Assembly: GCA_052144935.1 (NCBI GenBank)
Contig: JBKQPR010000296.1
Span: 1-64,000, forward strand
DNA length: 64,000 bases
DNA from: JOPF133 sp052144935
GTDB taxonomy: Bacteria > Acidobacteriota > Terriglobia > Bryobacterales > Bryobacteraceae
Direction: 5' to 3'
A program made the translations under genes and the position numbers. Positions within the stretch are counted from its first letter, which is position 1. The number at the start of each line of letters is the position of its first letter. Of the stretch, positions 16,895-25,981 are shown in pieces. Under the pieces are notes generated by a model. It had not been told where the DNA came from. It worked only from the letters and a program-made list of their open reading frames with translations, and ran no database searches.

Positions 16895-19800
16895 TTATTG
16901 CCCGGCGGGCGCGGCGGTGGCTGGGCGCGGCGTTGGTGTCTCGGTCTTAGTGGGTACCAGCTCCTTCAGAGAGCGGTCCGTGAGTTGCTTGTTGACGCCT
17001 GGCAGAGCCGATTTGAGGAGCGCGTCGAGCGTGGTTTGCTGCTCGGCGAGTTTCTGGTTCAGCCGCTTGTAGACTTCGTAGGACGAGGTGGTCGGCTTGC
17101 CGTCGCCATGCTCGATGCTGGCGCCGAGTGCGGCGATCTTGTTGTTCAACTTGATGGGGAAGTTGAGCGGGTCCTGGCCGCTGCGGTTGCGGACCTGGTA
17201 GACCTCCTCTTCAATCGCACTCAGTTTGTCGCGGAACGAGTCGAGCGCGGACTTGAGACCGGCTTCGCTTGAGGCCTTGAGGCGGTCGTCCATCTGCCGC
17301 TTGAGTTCGCGGATCAGGATGACGATCTCGTCGGCTTCGGTGAGATCGTCGCGGACTTTCAGCGCGAGGGTGAATTGCTCGGCCAGGTCGGCGACGGTGA
17401 CGCTGTCGAGGCGCGGGTCCTTGTCAAGGACGAGTTTCTCCGTGAGAGTCTTTCCATTGGCGGTCAGGCGGACCTGATACGTGCCGGGGACGGCGGTGGG
17501 GCCTTGCGTGTTGCCGCTCCACAGGATCATGCCTTCGAAAGTTTTCGCGGACGGGTAGCGCATATCCCAAGTGAAGCGGTTGAGACCGGCACGGTCGGGG
17601 GCGTTGACGGGGCCCCCGCGGCCGCGGCCGCCACCACCTCCGAAACCGCCTCCACCTTCGCCCTCGGCGCCGGGGTCGCCGGCGGCGCCTGGCGCACCGG
17701 CGGATCCTTGTTGGCTGGCGGCGCCCGGCTCACCGGCGGCATCGCCAGCGCCTCTTCCACCGGGCCCAAAGGGCACCCCCCCACGGCCTCCACGTCCGGC
17801 CGCCTGGTCGTTGGGAGTGCCGGTAAAGGTGCGGATGACCTGGCCCTTAGGATCGAGGATGTCGATGGTGACCTTGTCGGCTTGCTTCGCGAGGTAGTAG
17901 TCGATGCGGGCCTGGCTGACGTTGCGCTCGGCTGTGGGCGGCTGGAAGAGGTGTACGTCCTCGCTGACCAGCGTGGGCTTCAACTGGCGCAGTGGGGTGA
18001 TGTCGTCGAGCACATAGAAGGAGCGGCCGTGAGTGGCGATGACCACGTCGTTGCCTTCGATGACGATATCGGAGACTTGCACGTCGGGCAGGTTGAGCGC
18101 GAGGGATTGCCACTGGGCGCCATCGTCGAAGGAGACGTAGATGCCGTGCTCGGTGCCGGCAAAGAGGAGGCCCTGGCGGACGGGATCTTCGCGGACGGAC
18201 TGGACGAAGTCATTTTCGGGGATGCCGTTGACGATCTTGGTCCAGGTCTTGCCATAGTCGGCGGTTTTGAAGAGGTAAGGCTCGCGGTCGTCGTTCTGGT
18301 AGTTCTTGACGGCCACGTAGGCGGCGCCGGAATTGTGCGGGGAGGCCTCGATCAGGCTGACGCGTCCGAAATCGGGCATACCCGGGGGCGTGACTTTGGT
18401 CCAGTGCGGGGCCTTGGAATTGCCGTCGCGGGTAACGTAGACCAGGCCGTCGTCGGAGCCGGTCCAAATGGTGTTGACGTCTTTGCGGCCCGGGGCGATG
18501 GTGAAGATGGTGCCGTAGATTTCGGGGCCGTTCTGGTCATGGGTAATGGGGCCGCCCGAATCGCCCAGCGTCTTGGGGTCGGCGCGCGTCAGGTCGTCGG
18601 AGATGCGGGTCCACGAGTGGCCGTCGTCGGTGGTCTTCCAGAGATGCTGGGAGGACGTATATAAGATATCCGGATTGACGGCCGAGAAAACGATCGGGTA
18701 GGTCCACTGCCATCGCTCGGGGAGGGATCCGGCGCTTTCGCCGGAGAAGAACAGCGGGTAGACCTGGACGTCTTTGCTGTAGTTGGTGCGGCGGTCGAAG
18801 CGGGTGAGGAGCGCGCCCTGACTGCCGGCGAAGAAGATGTTGGGATTGCGCGGGTCGGGTGCGATGTAGCCGCTCTCGCCGCCGCCCACGCTGTAGGTGT
18901 TGGCGGCGCCGCGTCCACCGCCTCCACCGCCGCCGCCACGTCCGCCGCCGGCCGTGTTGGGCGTGCAGATGGTGGAGCTATCCTGCTGCGCGCCGCAGAC
19001 GTGGTAAGGGATCTCTTTGGTGACGGCCACGTGGTAGAGCTGCGCGGTGGCGTACTGCTGGCCGGTCCAGGTCTGGCCGCCATTGACGGAAACGTTGCCG
19101 CCGCCGTCATTGCTATTGGCCATGCGCAGCGGATTGGTGGGGTCGATCCAGAGATCGTGATGGTCGCCGTGCGGCGCGGTGAGGGTGCGGAAGGTTTTGC
19201 CGCCATCGGTAGACTTGAAAAGGCTGGTGTTGAGGGCGTAGACGGTGTCCTTGGCTTTGGGGTCGGCGTAGACGCGGGTGTAGTAGAACGCGCGCTGCCG
19301 GACGTTGCGCTCCTCATTGATGAGCTTCCAGGTGGCGCCGGCGTCGTCGGAGACGTACAGGCCGCCTTTTTCGTTTTCGACCAGGGCGTAGACGCGGTTG
19401 GAATCGCCGCCGGAGACGGCCACGCCGATCTTGCCGACGATGCCGGAGGGCAGGCCGGGATTGCGCGTGATTTCCGTCCAATGATCGCCCGCGTCGGTGG
19501 TTTTAAAAAGACCGCTGCCGGGGCCGCCGCTGGTGAGGCCCCAGGGTGTGCGGTTGACGTCCCAGATGGCGGCGTAGAGAACGTTGGCGTTATGGGGGTC
19601 GAAGACCAGGTCGACCGCGCCCGAGTGATCGTCACGGTACAGGACTCTTTCCCAGGTGGCGCCGCCGTCTTTGGAGCGGAACACGCCGCGCTCCTGGTTG
19701 CGGCCGTAGGGGTGGCCCAGGGCGGAAACGTAGACGACGTTGGGGTCCGAGGGGTGGATGCGGATGCGCGAGATGGCTTGGGTATCGCCGAGGCCGATGT

Positions 19801-20194
19801 TCTTCCATGTGCGGCCGGCATCGGTGGATTTGTAGACACCATCGCCCTGCATGATATTGCCGCGGAGTTCGGTTTCGCCCATGCCGATGTAGACGGTGTC
19901 GGGGCTGGACTCGGAAACCGCCACAGCGCCGACCGAGGAACTATGGAGTTGGCCGTCGGTGACGGGGCGCCAGGTGGCGCCGCCGTCGGTGGTCTTCCAC
20001 AGGCCGCCACCGGTGGCCCCGAAGTAGTACTCGTTGGGACGCGAGGGGCTGCCGGCGCAGGTGATGGATCGTCCACCGCGCAGGGGTCCGATGCTGCGCC
20101 ACTGGAGAGCGGCGAAGACGGAGGCTTCGTAGGTAGCGGCCGCGGCGAGAGTGGCCGCTGCCGCGATCGAAAGTGTAAGCCGTAAGTTGCGCAT
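16895..20194 (-). CDS. Secreted sortilin/VPS10-like BNR-repeat propeller protein
   Basis: A 1099-residue exported protein with a signal peptide (MRNLRLTLSIAAAATLAAAA). Many BNR/sortilin-type repeats of the Ser-x-Asp-x-Gly-x-x-Trp kind follow: KTTDGGATWRPVTDG, KSTDAGRTWKNIGLG, RSKDGGATWERVLY, VSDDAGATWKLINEE, KTADYGKTWTKIVNG. These form two propellers over residues about 30-720. A Gly/Pro/Ala-rich segment (about 810-870) and a helical C-terminal domain (about 960-1080) complete it. Such proteins are annotated as VPS10/sortilin-like or exo-xyloglucanase-like glycosyl hydrolases and are abundant in Acidobacteria. Catalytic residues could not be assigned, so enzymatic activity is not claimed. Confidence 0.85.
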   Translation of the reverse strand: MRNLRLTLSIAAAATLAAAATYEASVFAALQWRSIGPLRGGRSITCAGSPSRPNEYYFGATGGGLWKTTDGGATWRPVTDGQLHSSSVGAVAVSESSPDTVYIGMGETELRGNIMQGDGVYKSTDAGRTWKNIGLGDTQAISRIRIHPSDPNVVYVSALGHPYGRNQERGVFRSKDGGATWERVLYRDDHSGAVDLVFDPHNANVLYAAIWDVNRTPWGLTSGGPGSGLFKTTDAGDHWTEITRNPGLPSGIVGKIGVAVSGGDSNRVYALVENEKGGLYVSDDAGATWKLINEERNVRQRAFYYTRVYADPKAKDTVYALNTSLFKSTDGGKTFRTLTAPHGDHHDLWIDPTNPLRMANSNDGGGNVSVNGGQTWTGQQYATAQLYHVAVTKEIPYHVCGAQQDSSTICTPNTAGGGRGGGGGGGGRGAANTYSVGGGESGYIAPDPRNPNIFFAGSQGALLTRFDRRTNYSKDVQVYPLFFSGESAGSLPERWQWTYPIVFSAVNPDILYTSSQHLWKTTDDGHSWTRISDDLTRADPKTLGDSGGPITHDQNGPEIYGTIFTIAPGRKDVNTIWTGSDDGLVYVTRDGNSKAPHWTKVTPPGMPDFGRVSLIEASPHNSGAAYVAVKNYQNDDREPYLFKTADYGKTWTKIVNGIPENDFVQSVREDPVRQGLLFAGTEHGIYVSFDDGAQWQSLALNLPDVQVSDIVIEGNDVVIATHGRSFYVLDDITPLRQLKPTLVSEDVHLFQPPTAERNVSQARIDYYLAKQADKVTIDILDPKGQVIRTFTGTPNDQAAGRGGRGGVPFGPGGRGAGDAAGEPGAASQQGSAGAPGAAGDPGAEGEGGGGFGGGGGRGRGGPVNAPDRAGLNRFTWDMRYPSAKTFEGMILWSGNTQGPTAVPGTYQVRLTANGKTLTEKLVLDKDPRLDSVTVADLAEQFTLALKVRDDLTEADEIVILIRELKRQMDDRLKASSEAGLKSALDSFRDKLSAIEEEVYQVRNRSGQDPLNFPIKLNNKIAALGASIEHGDGKPTTSSYEVYKRLNQKLAEQQTTLDALLKSALPGVNKQLTDRSLKELVPTKTETPTPRPATAAPAGQ

Positions 20195-20670
20195 CGAGTC
20201 AGATTATATCGCTGGATGGCGCCGAGGGGAAAAATGTCGGGCTGGAGGGCGCTTGGCTGTAGTGTGGATTCAGCTTATTCAGCGTCTTTGGGGGGCCTGT
20301 TAGCAGGCGGGGCGCTTCAAAGCGGTTCCAAGCCGCCGGCATCGCCCGCGATGCGCACGGCCTGGCGGAAGTGGCCGAGCACTGTATCCGGATCCCGCAC
20401 TCGTACAGTTTGGAGCACAGCAGAGGGGCCGGCTGCGCTGGAAGGTCGAAGCCCGCGAGCGAGCCGATGCGTGCACGGACGAACGTTTCGAGTGATCCCC
20501 AATCCCGTCGGTAGCGCGAAACTGCACGGTCGAGGACCCGGCATGGCGGTTTGGCCGATCAGACAACCGATCCCGGAAGGCGGCTTGTATTCGAGCAGCC
20601 GCTAAAATTTGGCGGCGGCAGTCCCGTCCAGCCCCGCAAAGCCACGTCACTCGCTTTCTTCTCTTCAGAC
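20195..20670. other. Long intergenic region without recognised genes
   Basis: About 475 bases between divergent genes. Both strands have short open frames but none has a ribosome binding site plus a recognisable domain. The adjacent segment 20671-20805 holds a possible transposase fossil. Confidence 0.35.
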
Positions 20671-20805
20671 CTAAACGGGCAGTAAGATCATGGCTTCGAT
20701 CCAGGTTGCGATACTCTCGGCGTTGATCGCCAGCCGCAAGCAGATTTTCCGCGCGTGATGCACCACCCGTCCGGGCGTATTCAAATGTAGAGATTGTTCG
20801 GCACG
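20671..20805 (-). pseudogene. Possible C-terminal fossil of a DDE transposase
   Basis: The minus strand reads EQSLHLNTPGRVVHHARKIC followed by LRLAINAESIATWIEAMI and a stop at 20671. The TPGRVVHHARK-xxLRLA pattern resembles the tail of IS4/IS1380-like transposases. No upstream catalytic region or terminal inverted repeats were found. The assignment rests on one short match and could be wrong. Confidence 0.35.
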
Positions 20806-20950
20806 GGCCGGCGGTTCACGTATCGCAGGATTCATGCGGATGACGGGTTCGGCATGCGTTGGAAGCGGTAGCGTGCCGTAAGTATCGAGTCAACAGTGTC
20901 GTTCCCGGCCTAAGGTTTGCTACGATCTCAGGCGAGCGCACCCGATTCGG

Positions 20951-22132
20951 ATGAGAGTGGACGACACACCCCAGGAACAACTCTACGCGGCCGTCGCGCG
21001 CGAGATCCTGCCCCGCCTGGAGGCCCTGGCTCAGTGCCGTTCGACCACGGAGATGGAGGCCCACCCGGCTTATCGTGCCATCGCTCCGTTGGTTGCCCGA
21101 TCTCTTGCCACCCCGCATATCGTCGACTTTCGCCATCAGGAAGCCCCGCCCCGCCCGCGCTACCGCCTTCTCGCCTGGAACATCGAGCGCGGCACGCAGC
21201 TCGATGCGCAACTGGAAGCCTTCCGCTCACACCCATACCTGAAGACCTGCGACGTTCTCCTCATCACCGAAGCCGATGCCGGAATGGCGCGTTCGGGCAA
21301 TCGCATGGTGGCCGAAGTGCTGGCACGGGAACTGGGGATGGCCCAGGTTTTCGCGCCCTGCTACATCGCCTTGGGAAAGGGCTCCGGCGTGGAGCGCCAG
21401 GTGGGGGGTGATAACACATTCGGACTTCACGGCAACGCCCTCCTGAGCCGCTATCCGATAGGCGACATCCGTCTGATCCCGCTGGACAACGGCGTGGACA
21501 AAATGGCTCATCGCGAGAAGCGCCTCGGCCGCCAGGCTGCCGTCGCCGCCCGTATCGACTTCCCGAACTTCTCGCTCCACGCCGTTTCCGTGCACCTCGA
21601 CGCCCAGTCCACCCAGCGACATCGCCGCGAACAGATGCGCCGCGTTCTCGACGCCATGGCCCCCGCCATGCCCGTGATCCTGGGCGGCGACTGGAACACC
21701 AGCACCTACGATTCCTCGCACGCCTTCCGCGCTATTCTGGGCTTCTGGTTGCGCGTCATGATGGGCGTGGACCACGTCATCCGCAACCATTACCTTCACC
21801 CCGAGCGCCGCTTCGAGCGCGGCCTGTTTCAGTTGCTGGCTGACCGCGGATTCGAGTACCACCGCTCGAACCATATGGGCGAACCCACCATGTGCTACGA
21901 CGTGTGCGATCCGCGTGCGACCGGAAACTTGCGCGAGTGGGTCCCGGAGTGGTGCTTCGCCTTCATCCGTTGGGCCTTGCGGAACCACCAAGGGCGCTGC
22001 CCCTTGAAGCTGGACTGGTTCGCCACCCGCGGCCTGCGGGTCGAAAACCCGGTCGTGATCCACGACCTCCGCGAGGGTCGGGCCGCACCCATGTCCGATC
22101 ACGACGCCATCGGCGTGGACGTCGTGGTGTGA
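20951..22132 (+). CDS. Endonuclease/exonuclease/phosphatase (EEP) superfamily protein
   Basis: A 393-residue protein with the EEP core motifs in order: LAWNIERG (about 75), LLITEAD with the metal-binding acid (about 103-109), GNALLSRYP (about 162), VSVHLDAQ (about 214), GGDWNTSTYD (about 247) and the terminal SDHDAIGVDV (about 380). EEP enzymes cleave phosphodiester bonds of nucleic acids, lipids or inositol phosphates; the substrate here is not evident. No signal peptide. The next gene, a lipid kinase, starts inside its stop codon (GTGA, four-base overlap). Translational coupling suggests the two act in the same pathway, possibly phospholipid or phosphodiester turnover. No clear Shine-Dalgarno sequence precedes the ATG. 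Confidence 0.85.
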   Translation: MRVDDTPQEQLYAAVAREILPRLEALAQCRSTTEMEAHPAYRAIAPLVARSLATPHIVDFRHQEAPPRPRYRLLAWNIERGTQLDAQLEAFRSHPYLKTCDVLLITEADAGMARSGNRMVAEVLARELGMAQVFAPCYIALGKGSGVERQVGGDNTFGLHGNALLSRYPIGDIRLIPLDNGVDKMAHREKRLGRQAAVAARIDFPNFSLHAVSVHLDAQSTQRHRREQMRRVLDAMAPAMPVILGGDWNTSTYDSSHAFRAILGFWLRVMMGVDHVIRNHYLHPERRFERGLFQLLADRGFEYHRSNHMGEPTMCYDVCDPRATGNLREWVPEWCFAFIRWALRNHQGRCPLKLDWFATRGLRVENPVVIHDLREGRAAPMSDHDAIGVDVVV

Positions 22133-23052
22133 CCGCCGCCATCGTCAATCCCCGTGCCGGTTCCGGCGCTGCGCGCCGACGCTGGCCTCGCGCGGCCCGC
22201 ATGCTCGCGGAGCGGCTGGGTCCCGTGAATGTCTGTTTCACCAAAGGTCCAGGCCATGCCACCGCTCTCGCCCGCGAACTGGCGGACGCCGGATGCGACT
22301 TGCTGATCGTCGCGGGAGGCGACGGGACCCTGAATGAGGCGGTGAACGGGATCCTCATGGGATCATCCGATGCGCGAGTCGGCCTGCTGCCCCTGGCAAG
22401 CGGCGGCGACTTTGCCCGCACGCTCGGACTGGCAGGACTGGCGCCGGCGGTGAACGCCCTCGCCGCGGGCGATTCCCGCCGCATTGACGCGTTTCGCGCG
22501 CGGTTCCGTGGCCCCGGCGGCGCTCCGGCCGAGCGCTGCTTCCTCAACGCCGCCAGCTTCGGCCTCGGCGCTGTGGCCGCACTGGGAGTGCGGGGTTGGT
22601 GCCGCGCGATGCCGGGTAGCGCCCGCTACCTTGCCGCGGCCATTCCGACCCTGGCATCCGGCCGCTCCTTCCAGGTGACGTTGTGCCTCGACGATTCCCT
22701 GCCCGCCGCCTTCGACATCACCACGGCGGCGGTGGCCAACGGCCAATACCAGGGCGGCGGCATCCGGATTGCGCCCGAGGCCGCCATCGAAGACGGCCTC
22801 GCCGACATAACCTTGGTGGAGCGCGTCAGCCTGGCCGAGGTCGCCGCGAACCTGCCGATCCTTTATTCGGGCGCGCTCTACTCACACCCCAAGGTCCGCC
22901 ACTGGCGCGCGGCGCGCGTGCGCGCGGTAGCAGAAACCGAGGTGCCCGTGGAACTCGATGGCGAACCCGTCGGGACGCTGCCGCTCGAAATCGAAGCGCT
23001 CCCGCAAGCCGTCCGCTTCATCTTCCCGCCGTTCAGGAACACTCGAACGTGA
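22129..23052 (+). CDS. Diacylglycerol kinase-family lipid kinase
   Basis: A 307-residue protein with the lipid kinase motifs: phosphate-binding NPRAGSG at residues 6-12, nucleotide-binding GGDGTLNEAVNGI (about 64-76) and PLASGGDFART (about 87-97). A C-terminal beta-sandwich region (NGQYQGGGIRIAPEA, DGLADITLVERVSLAE) completes the fold. Family members phosphorylate diacylglycerol, sphingosine-like lipids or undecaprenol at the membrane. The GTG start at 22129 overlaps the stop of the upstream gene by four bases and places the first motif close to the N-terminus, as usual. The gene ends exactly where a truncated citrate transporter begins on the other strand. Confidence 0.85.
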   Translation: MTAAIVNPRAGSGAARRRWPRAARMLAERLGPVNVCFTKGPGHATALARELADAGCDLLIVAGGDGTLNEAVNGILMGSSDARVGLLPLASGGDFARTLGLAGLAPAVNALAAGDSRRIDAFRARFRGPGGAPAERCFLNAASFGLGAVAALGVRGWCRAMPGSARYLAAAIPTLASGRSFQVTLCLDDSLPAAFDITTAAVANGQYQGGGIRIAPEAAIEDGLADITLVERVSLAEVAANLPILYSGALYSHPKVRHWRAARVRAVAETEVPVELDGEPVGTLPLEIEALPQAVRFIFPPFRNTRT

Positions 23053-23426
23053 TCGTCCGGCACGGTCACCAGGAATGCCACCGCGCCCGATCCGTCCAGG
23101 TGGACCAGCAGCGCCAGGAGCGATGTCCCCATCACGATCCGCACCGGGTTGCTGCCCACGGCGCGCAATATGCAGTCGATGATCGGGTCACGCATGCCCG
23201 CGTCGGTCATGATCCCGAAATACAGGATCGCGAAAATGAACATTCCCGCCACCCCGGCGACCCCCTGGATCCCCTTGACTATGAATCCCGCTGTCTTCAC
23301 CCCGAATCCGCCCACCAGCGCCGCGGCAACCGGCACTGCGGTCGATGCGCTCAGCGGCGTCATCTTCTTGGCCAGAATTACCGCCAGCAGGACGGCAATG
23401 GCCGCGAATCCCAGAATGGCAAGCAT
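23053..23426 (-). pseudogene. Truncated CitMHS-family citrate transporter, N-terminal part only
   Basis: The minus strand encodes MLAILGFAAIAVLLAVILAK, then KGIQGVAGVAGMFIFAILYF and LLALLVHLDGSGAVAFLVTV. These are the first four or so membrane helices of a CitMHS citrate-metal:proton symporter, including the conserved GIMTDAGMRDP and HLDGSGA motifs. Similarity stops after about 125 residues, exactly at the end of the lipid kinase gene at 23052. Full-length members are about 430-450 residues. The frame runs on through the kinase gene in antisense but that part is unrelated. This is a broken gene left by a deletion or rearrangement. Confidence 0.8.
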
Positions 23427-23881
23427 GACGTCGGCTAAGCCACCGTCTCGGACGAAAAAATCACCCGCGCGCAGCCAGAGCGCTTACCGACGACGCATTC
23501 AGCCCAGCAACTCCTGGAACGCGCATCCGGTGTGCTCGCCCAGCAGAACTGCGGCATCCCGGAACGGCTCCCGACGGCCAGGCGGCGCGCCACAGGCAGA
23601 GCCTGGAGCGTCCAATCGCGGAGACTCGAGAGGTCTTGCAAACGCTGGAGTCGCGCTGGAAGGGGCATTAGCTTACGCGACGCGACGGCCTTGGCACTAC
23701 TTCACCGTGACCGGCGCCAGTTTGCGCGCCGCTGCGCTTGTTGACAACGCAGCCTGGCTTTCACGCGGAACATGTCCTTACCGCTCGCGATGATTATTTT
23801 CAGCCGCACCCTGACTGTCCCTGTGCAGCGCGCGGGCGCATTCGCAGCGCGGTTTCCCGGATGTGGATCATCCGGCCGGAC
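23427..23881. other. Intergenic region upstream of the phosphate operon
   Basis: About 455 bases between the start of the broken citrate transporter and the Pho-box-like repeats. Short frames exist on both strands but none matches a family or has a convincing start. Nothing else recognised. Confidence 0.4.
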
Positions 23882-23910
23882 TTGTAATCGATTTGTTATC
23901 GGTTTACCAT
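23882..23910 (+). promoter_or_regulatory. Pho-box-like direct repeats upstream of the pst operon
   Basis: Three 7-base units, TTGTAAT (23882-23888), TTGTTAT (23893-23899) and TTACCAT (23904-23910), lie exactly 11 bases apart. PhoB binds direct 7-base repeats with 4-base spacers (consensus CTGTCAT), so both spacing and sequence fit. They end 26 bases before the first operon gene. The context, a phosphate uptake operon with a PhoR-like kinase, supports the call. Confidence 0.6.
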
Positions 23911-23936
23911 TCACTTTGAAGGGAAATCGAACCTAA

Positions 23937-25070
23937 TTGGCGGCGCCTCCCACATCCCATTTTGAAGCCTTGTTGCAACAAGACATCAACCTGATCCGCG
24001 CCAAGCTGCTCGCCATGCTGGCGCTGGACGAGCAGGCGTTGACCCGCGCGTTCCAGGCATTTCTCAAGCGCGATCGCCAACTGGCGTATTCCGTGATCCT
24101 GCGGGATCAGGACGTGGACGCTTTGGACACGGAACTGGATCGCCTTTGCCTCGAGTTCATCGTCCGGCACCAGCCGGCGGCGAGCCATCTGCGGTTTGTG
24201 TACTCCGCCAGCAAAATCGTCAACCTGCTGGAGCGCGTCGGCGACTATGCGGAAAGCATCGCCCGCCAGGTTTTGCTGATCAGCTCGCAGCACTACGAAA
24301 TCCCCACCGAAAAATTCAACGACATTGCGAACCTGGCGATCCCCATGTTGCACAACGCCGTACACGCCTTCGTAGACAAAAATGCCGACCTGGCACGCGC
24401 CACAATGGCCAGTGAGCCGAGGGTCAATCAAGTTCGCGACGAGCTGACCTCCGATCTGGTGGATTGGCGCGAGCAGGGCCGGCTGCCGCTCGAAACGCTG
24501 ACGCCATTGATCACCGTGGCGCGCCGTTTCGAGCGCGTCTCCGACCAGGCCACCAACATCTGCGAGCAGGCACTTTACTTTGCCACCGGCGAGTATCTGC
24601 GTCACATGCCGCGCGAGGGCTTTCGCGTATTGTTCGTCGACCAGACCAACGTTTGCCTGAGCCGAATTGCCGAAGCAGTAGCCGCGTGCATGGGAGCCAG
24701 ACGGTTCACCTTCGACAGCGCGGGCATCACGGCGGGCGTGGTGGAACCGCAGACGGTCCGTTTCCTGGCCGATAAGGGCATCGACATCTCTCGCCAGCCT
24801 TCCAAATCGGTAGACCGGGTTTCCAATTTGGATCAGTTCCAGGTAGTCGTGGCGCTGTGCAAGGAGGCGGAACGAGTGTTCCCGCAAAAGCCGAGCAAGA
24901 CACTGGGGCTTCAGTGGCTGGTTCCGGACCCGTCGACGATACACGGAACGCCCGAGGAGGTCAAAGCCGAATACGAGAAGGCGTACCAATCCTTGACGAA
25001 TCACATCCGAGACCTGGTCCAGGCCATCCTCGGCGACGACACTACTTCGGATGAATTAGGAAAGCCATGA
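23937..25070 (+). CDS. phoU: PhoU fused to a catalytically dead low-molecular-weight phosphatase/ArsC-like domain
   Basis: A 377-residue fusion. Residues 1-220 form a PhoU domain with two helical-bundle repeats and both metal-binding E-x-x-x-D motifs (ERVGD at 99-103, ERVSD at 199-203). PhoU proteins restrain the Pst transporter and the PhoR kinase when phosphate is plentiful. Residues about 228-370 form a low-molecular-weight phosphotyrosine phosphatase/arsenate reductase-like domain. Its P-loop, normally C-x5-R-S, reads DQTNVCLS at 235-242, so the catalytic Cys is Asp and the Arg is Leu. The general-acid region DPSTIHGTPEE (331-341) remains. The fused domain could be a phosphate or arsenate sensor rather than an enzyme. 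Predicted TTG start, with GAAGGG about 13 bases upstream; overlaps pstS by four bases. Confidence 0.85.
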   Translation: MAAPPTSHFEALLQQDINLIRAKLLAMLALDEQALTRAFQAFLKRDRQLAYSVILRDQDVDALDTELDRLCLEFIVRHQPAASHLRFVYSASKIVNLLERVGDYAESIARQVLLISSQHYEIPTEKFNDIANLAIPMLHNAVHAFVDKNADLARATMASEPRVNQVRDELTSDLVDWREQGRLPLETLTPLITVARRFERVSDQATNICEQALYFATGEYLRHMPREGFRVLFVDQTNVCLSRIAEAVAACMGARRFTFDSAGITAGVVEPQTVRFLADKGIDISRQPSKSVDRVSNLDQFQVVVALCKEAERVFPQKPSKTLGLQWLVPDPSTIHGTPEEVKAEYEKAYQSLTNHIRDLVQAILGDDTTSDELGKP

Positions 25071-25981
25071 TTCACAGTTTCAGTTGTCGCTTTATCCAAC
25101 GAGCGGCGGTAGTATTTTTGGCCGGCGCCCTGGCATCCCTGCCACTCGGATGCTCGCGTTCGAAAGTTTCGGGGAAGACCACCATTCAAAACACCGGTTC
25201 GGACACCATGGTCAATCTCGCCCAGGCGTGGGCAGAACAGTATGCCAAGGTCGACCCAAACGTGTCCGTGGAGGTCTCCGGCGGCGGCTCGGGAACGGGA
25301 ATCGCGGCACTCTCCAGCGCCACGGTGGACATCGCCAATTGCAGCCGCCGCTTAGAGCCGGAGGAAGTGGAGCGGGCGAAGAAGAATACCGGCAAAGAAC
25401 CGCGCGAATTCATGGTCGGCTTTGATGCCCTTGCCATCTATGTCCACAAACTAAACCCGATGGAGGAGATTTCCCTGGACCAGTTAGCTGCGATCTACTC
25501 CGAGAACGGCAAGATCACCAAATGGTCCCAACTGGGGGTGAAGCTGCCCGGGGGATCCGATGAAATCATCCGGGTGAGCCGCCAATCGAATTCCGGAACA
25601 TACTTCTACTTCCGTGAGGCGATCCTCGGCAAGGGGCACGATTTCAAGCTGGGGTCGCGCGACATGCAAGGCTCGAAGGACGTTGTGGAACTGGTCACGA
25701 ACACGCAGTCGGCGATCGGTTACAGCGGCATGGGATACGCCACCGCCGAAGTTAAGACGCTGCGGATCGCGAAGAAGAGCGGCGACCGGTCGTACCCTCC
25801 AACGGTGGAGACGACCCTGAACCACACCTATCCCATCGCGCGGCCGCTGTTCATGTACACTCTGGGCGAGCCGGCCGGCGCCGTGAAGCAGTACATCGAT
25901 TGGGTCCATTCCGAGGCGGGCCAGAAGATCGTGCTGGAAAGCGGTTATGTGCCGCTGCCCAAAGCGGCCGGTCGGGAATAG
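25067..25981 (+). CDS. pstS: Phosphate ABC transporter substrate-binding lipoprotein PstS
   Basis: A 304-residue lipoprotein that captures phosphate in the periplasm for PstCA. A signal peptide ends in the lipobox LPLGC (Cys at about residue 29). Phosphate-binding loops typical of PstS follow: IQNTGSDTM (about 40-48), SGGGSGTGIAAL (about 69-80) and SRQSNSGTYFYFRE (about 168-181), supplying Ser/Thr and backbone contacts. The C-terminal lobe ends in GEPAGAVKQYIDWVHSEAGQ, usual for the family. The gene overlaps phoU by four bases (ATGA) and abuts pstC without a gap, so the operon is translationally coupled. Confidence 0.93.
   Translation: MIHSFSCRFIQRAAVVFLAGALASLPLGCSRSKVSGKTTIQNTGSDTMVNLAQAWAEQYAKVDPNVSVEVSGGGSGTGIAALSSATVDIANCSRRLEPEEVERAKKNTGKEPREFMVGFDALAIYVHKLNPMEEISLDQLAAIYSENGKITKWSQLGVKLPGGSDEIIRVSRQSNSGTYFYFREAILGKGHDFKLGSRDMQGSKDVVELVTNTQSAIGYSGMGYATAEVKTLRIAKKSGDRSYPPTVETTLNHTYPIARPLFMYTLGEPAGAVKQYIDWVHSEAGQKIVLESGYVPLPKAAGRE

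Noticed and set aside
17375..18664. Plus-strand frame opposite the sortilin-like gene
   Set aside because: Gly/Val/Asp-rich antisense translation without motifs.
22878..23052. Continuation of the citrate transporter frame through the lipid kinase gene
   Set aside because: Sequence after VTVP is not transporter-like and is antisense to a well-supported kinase.
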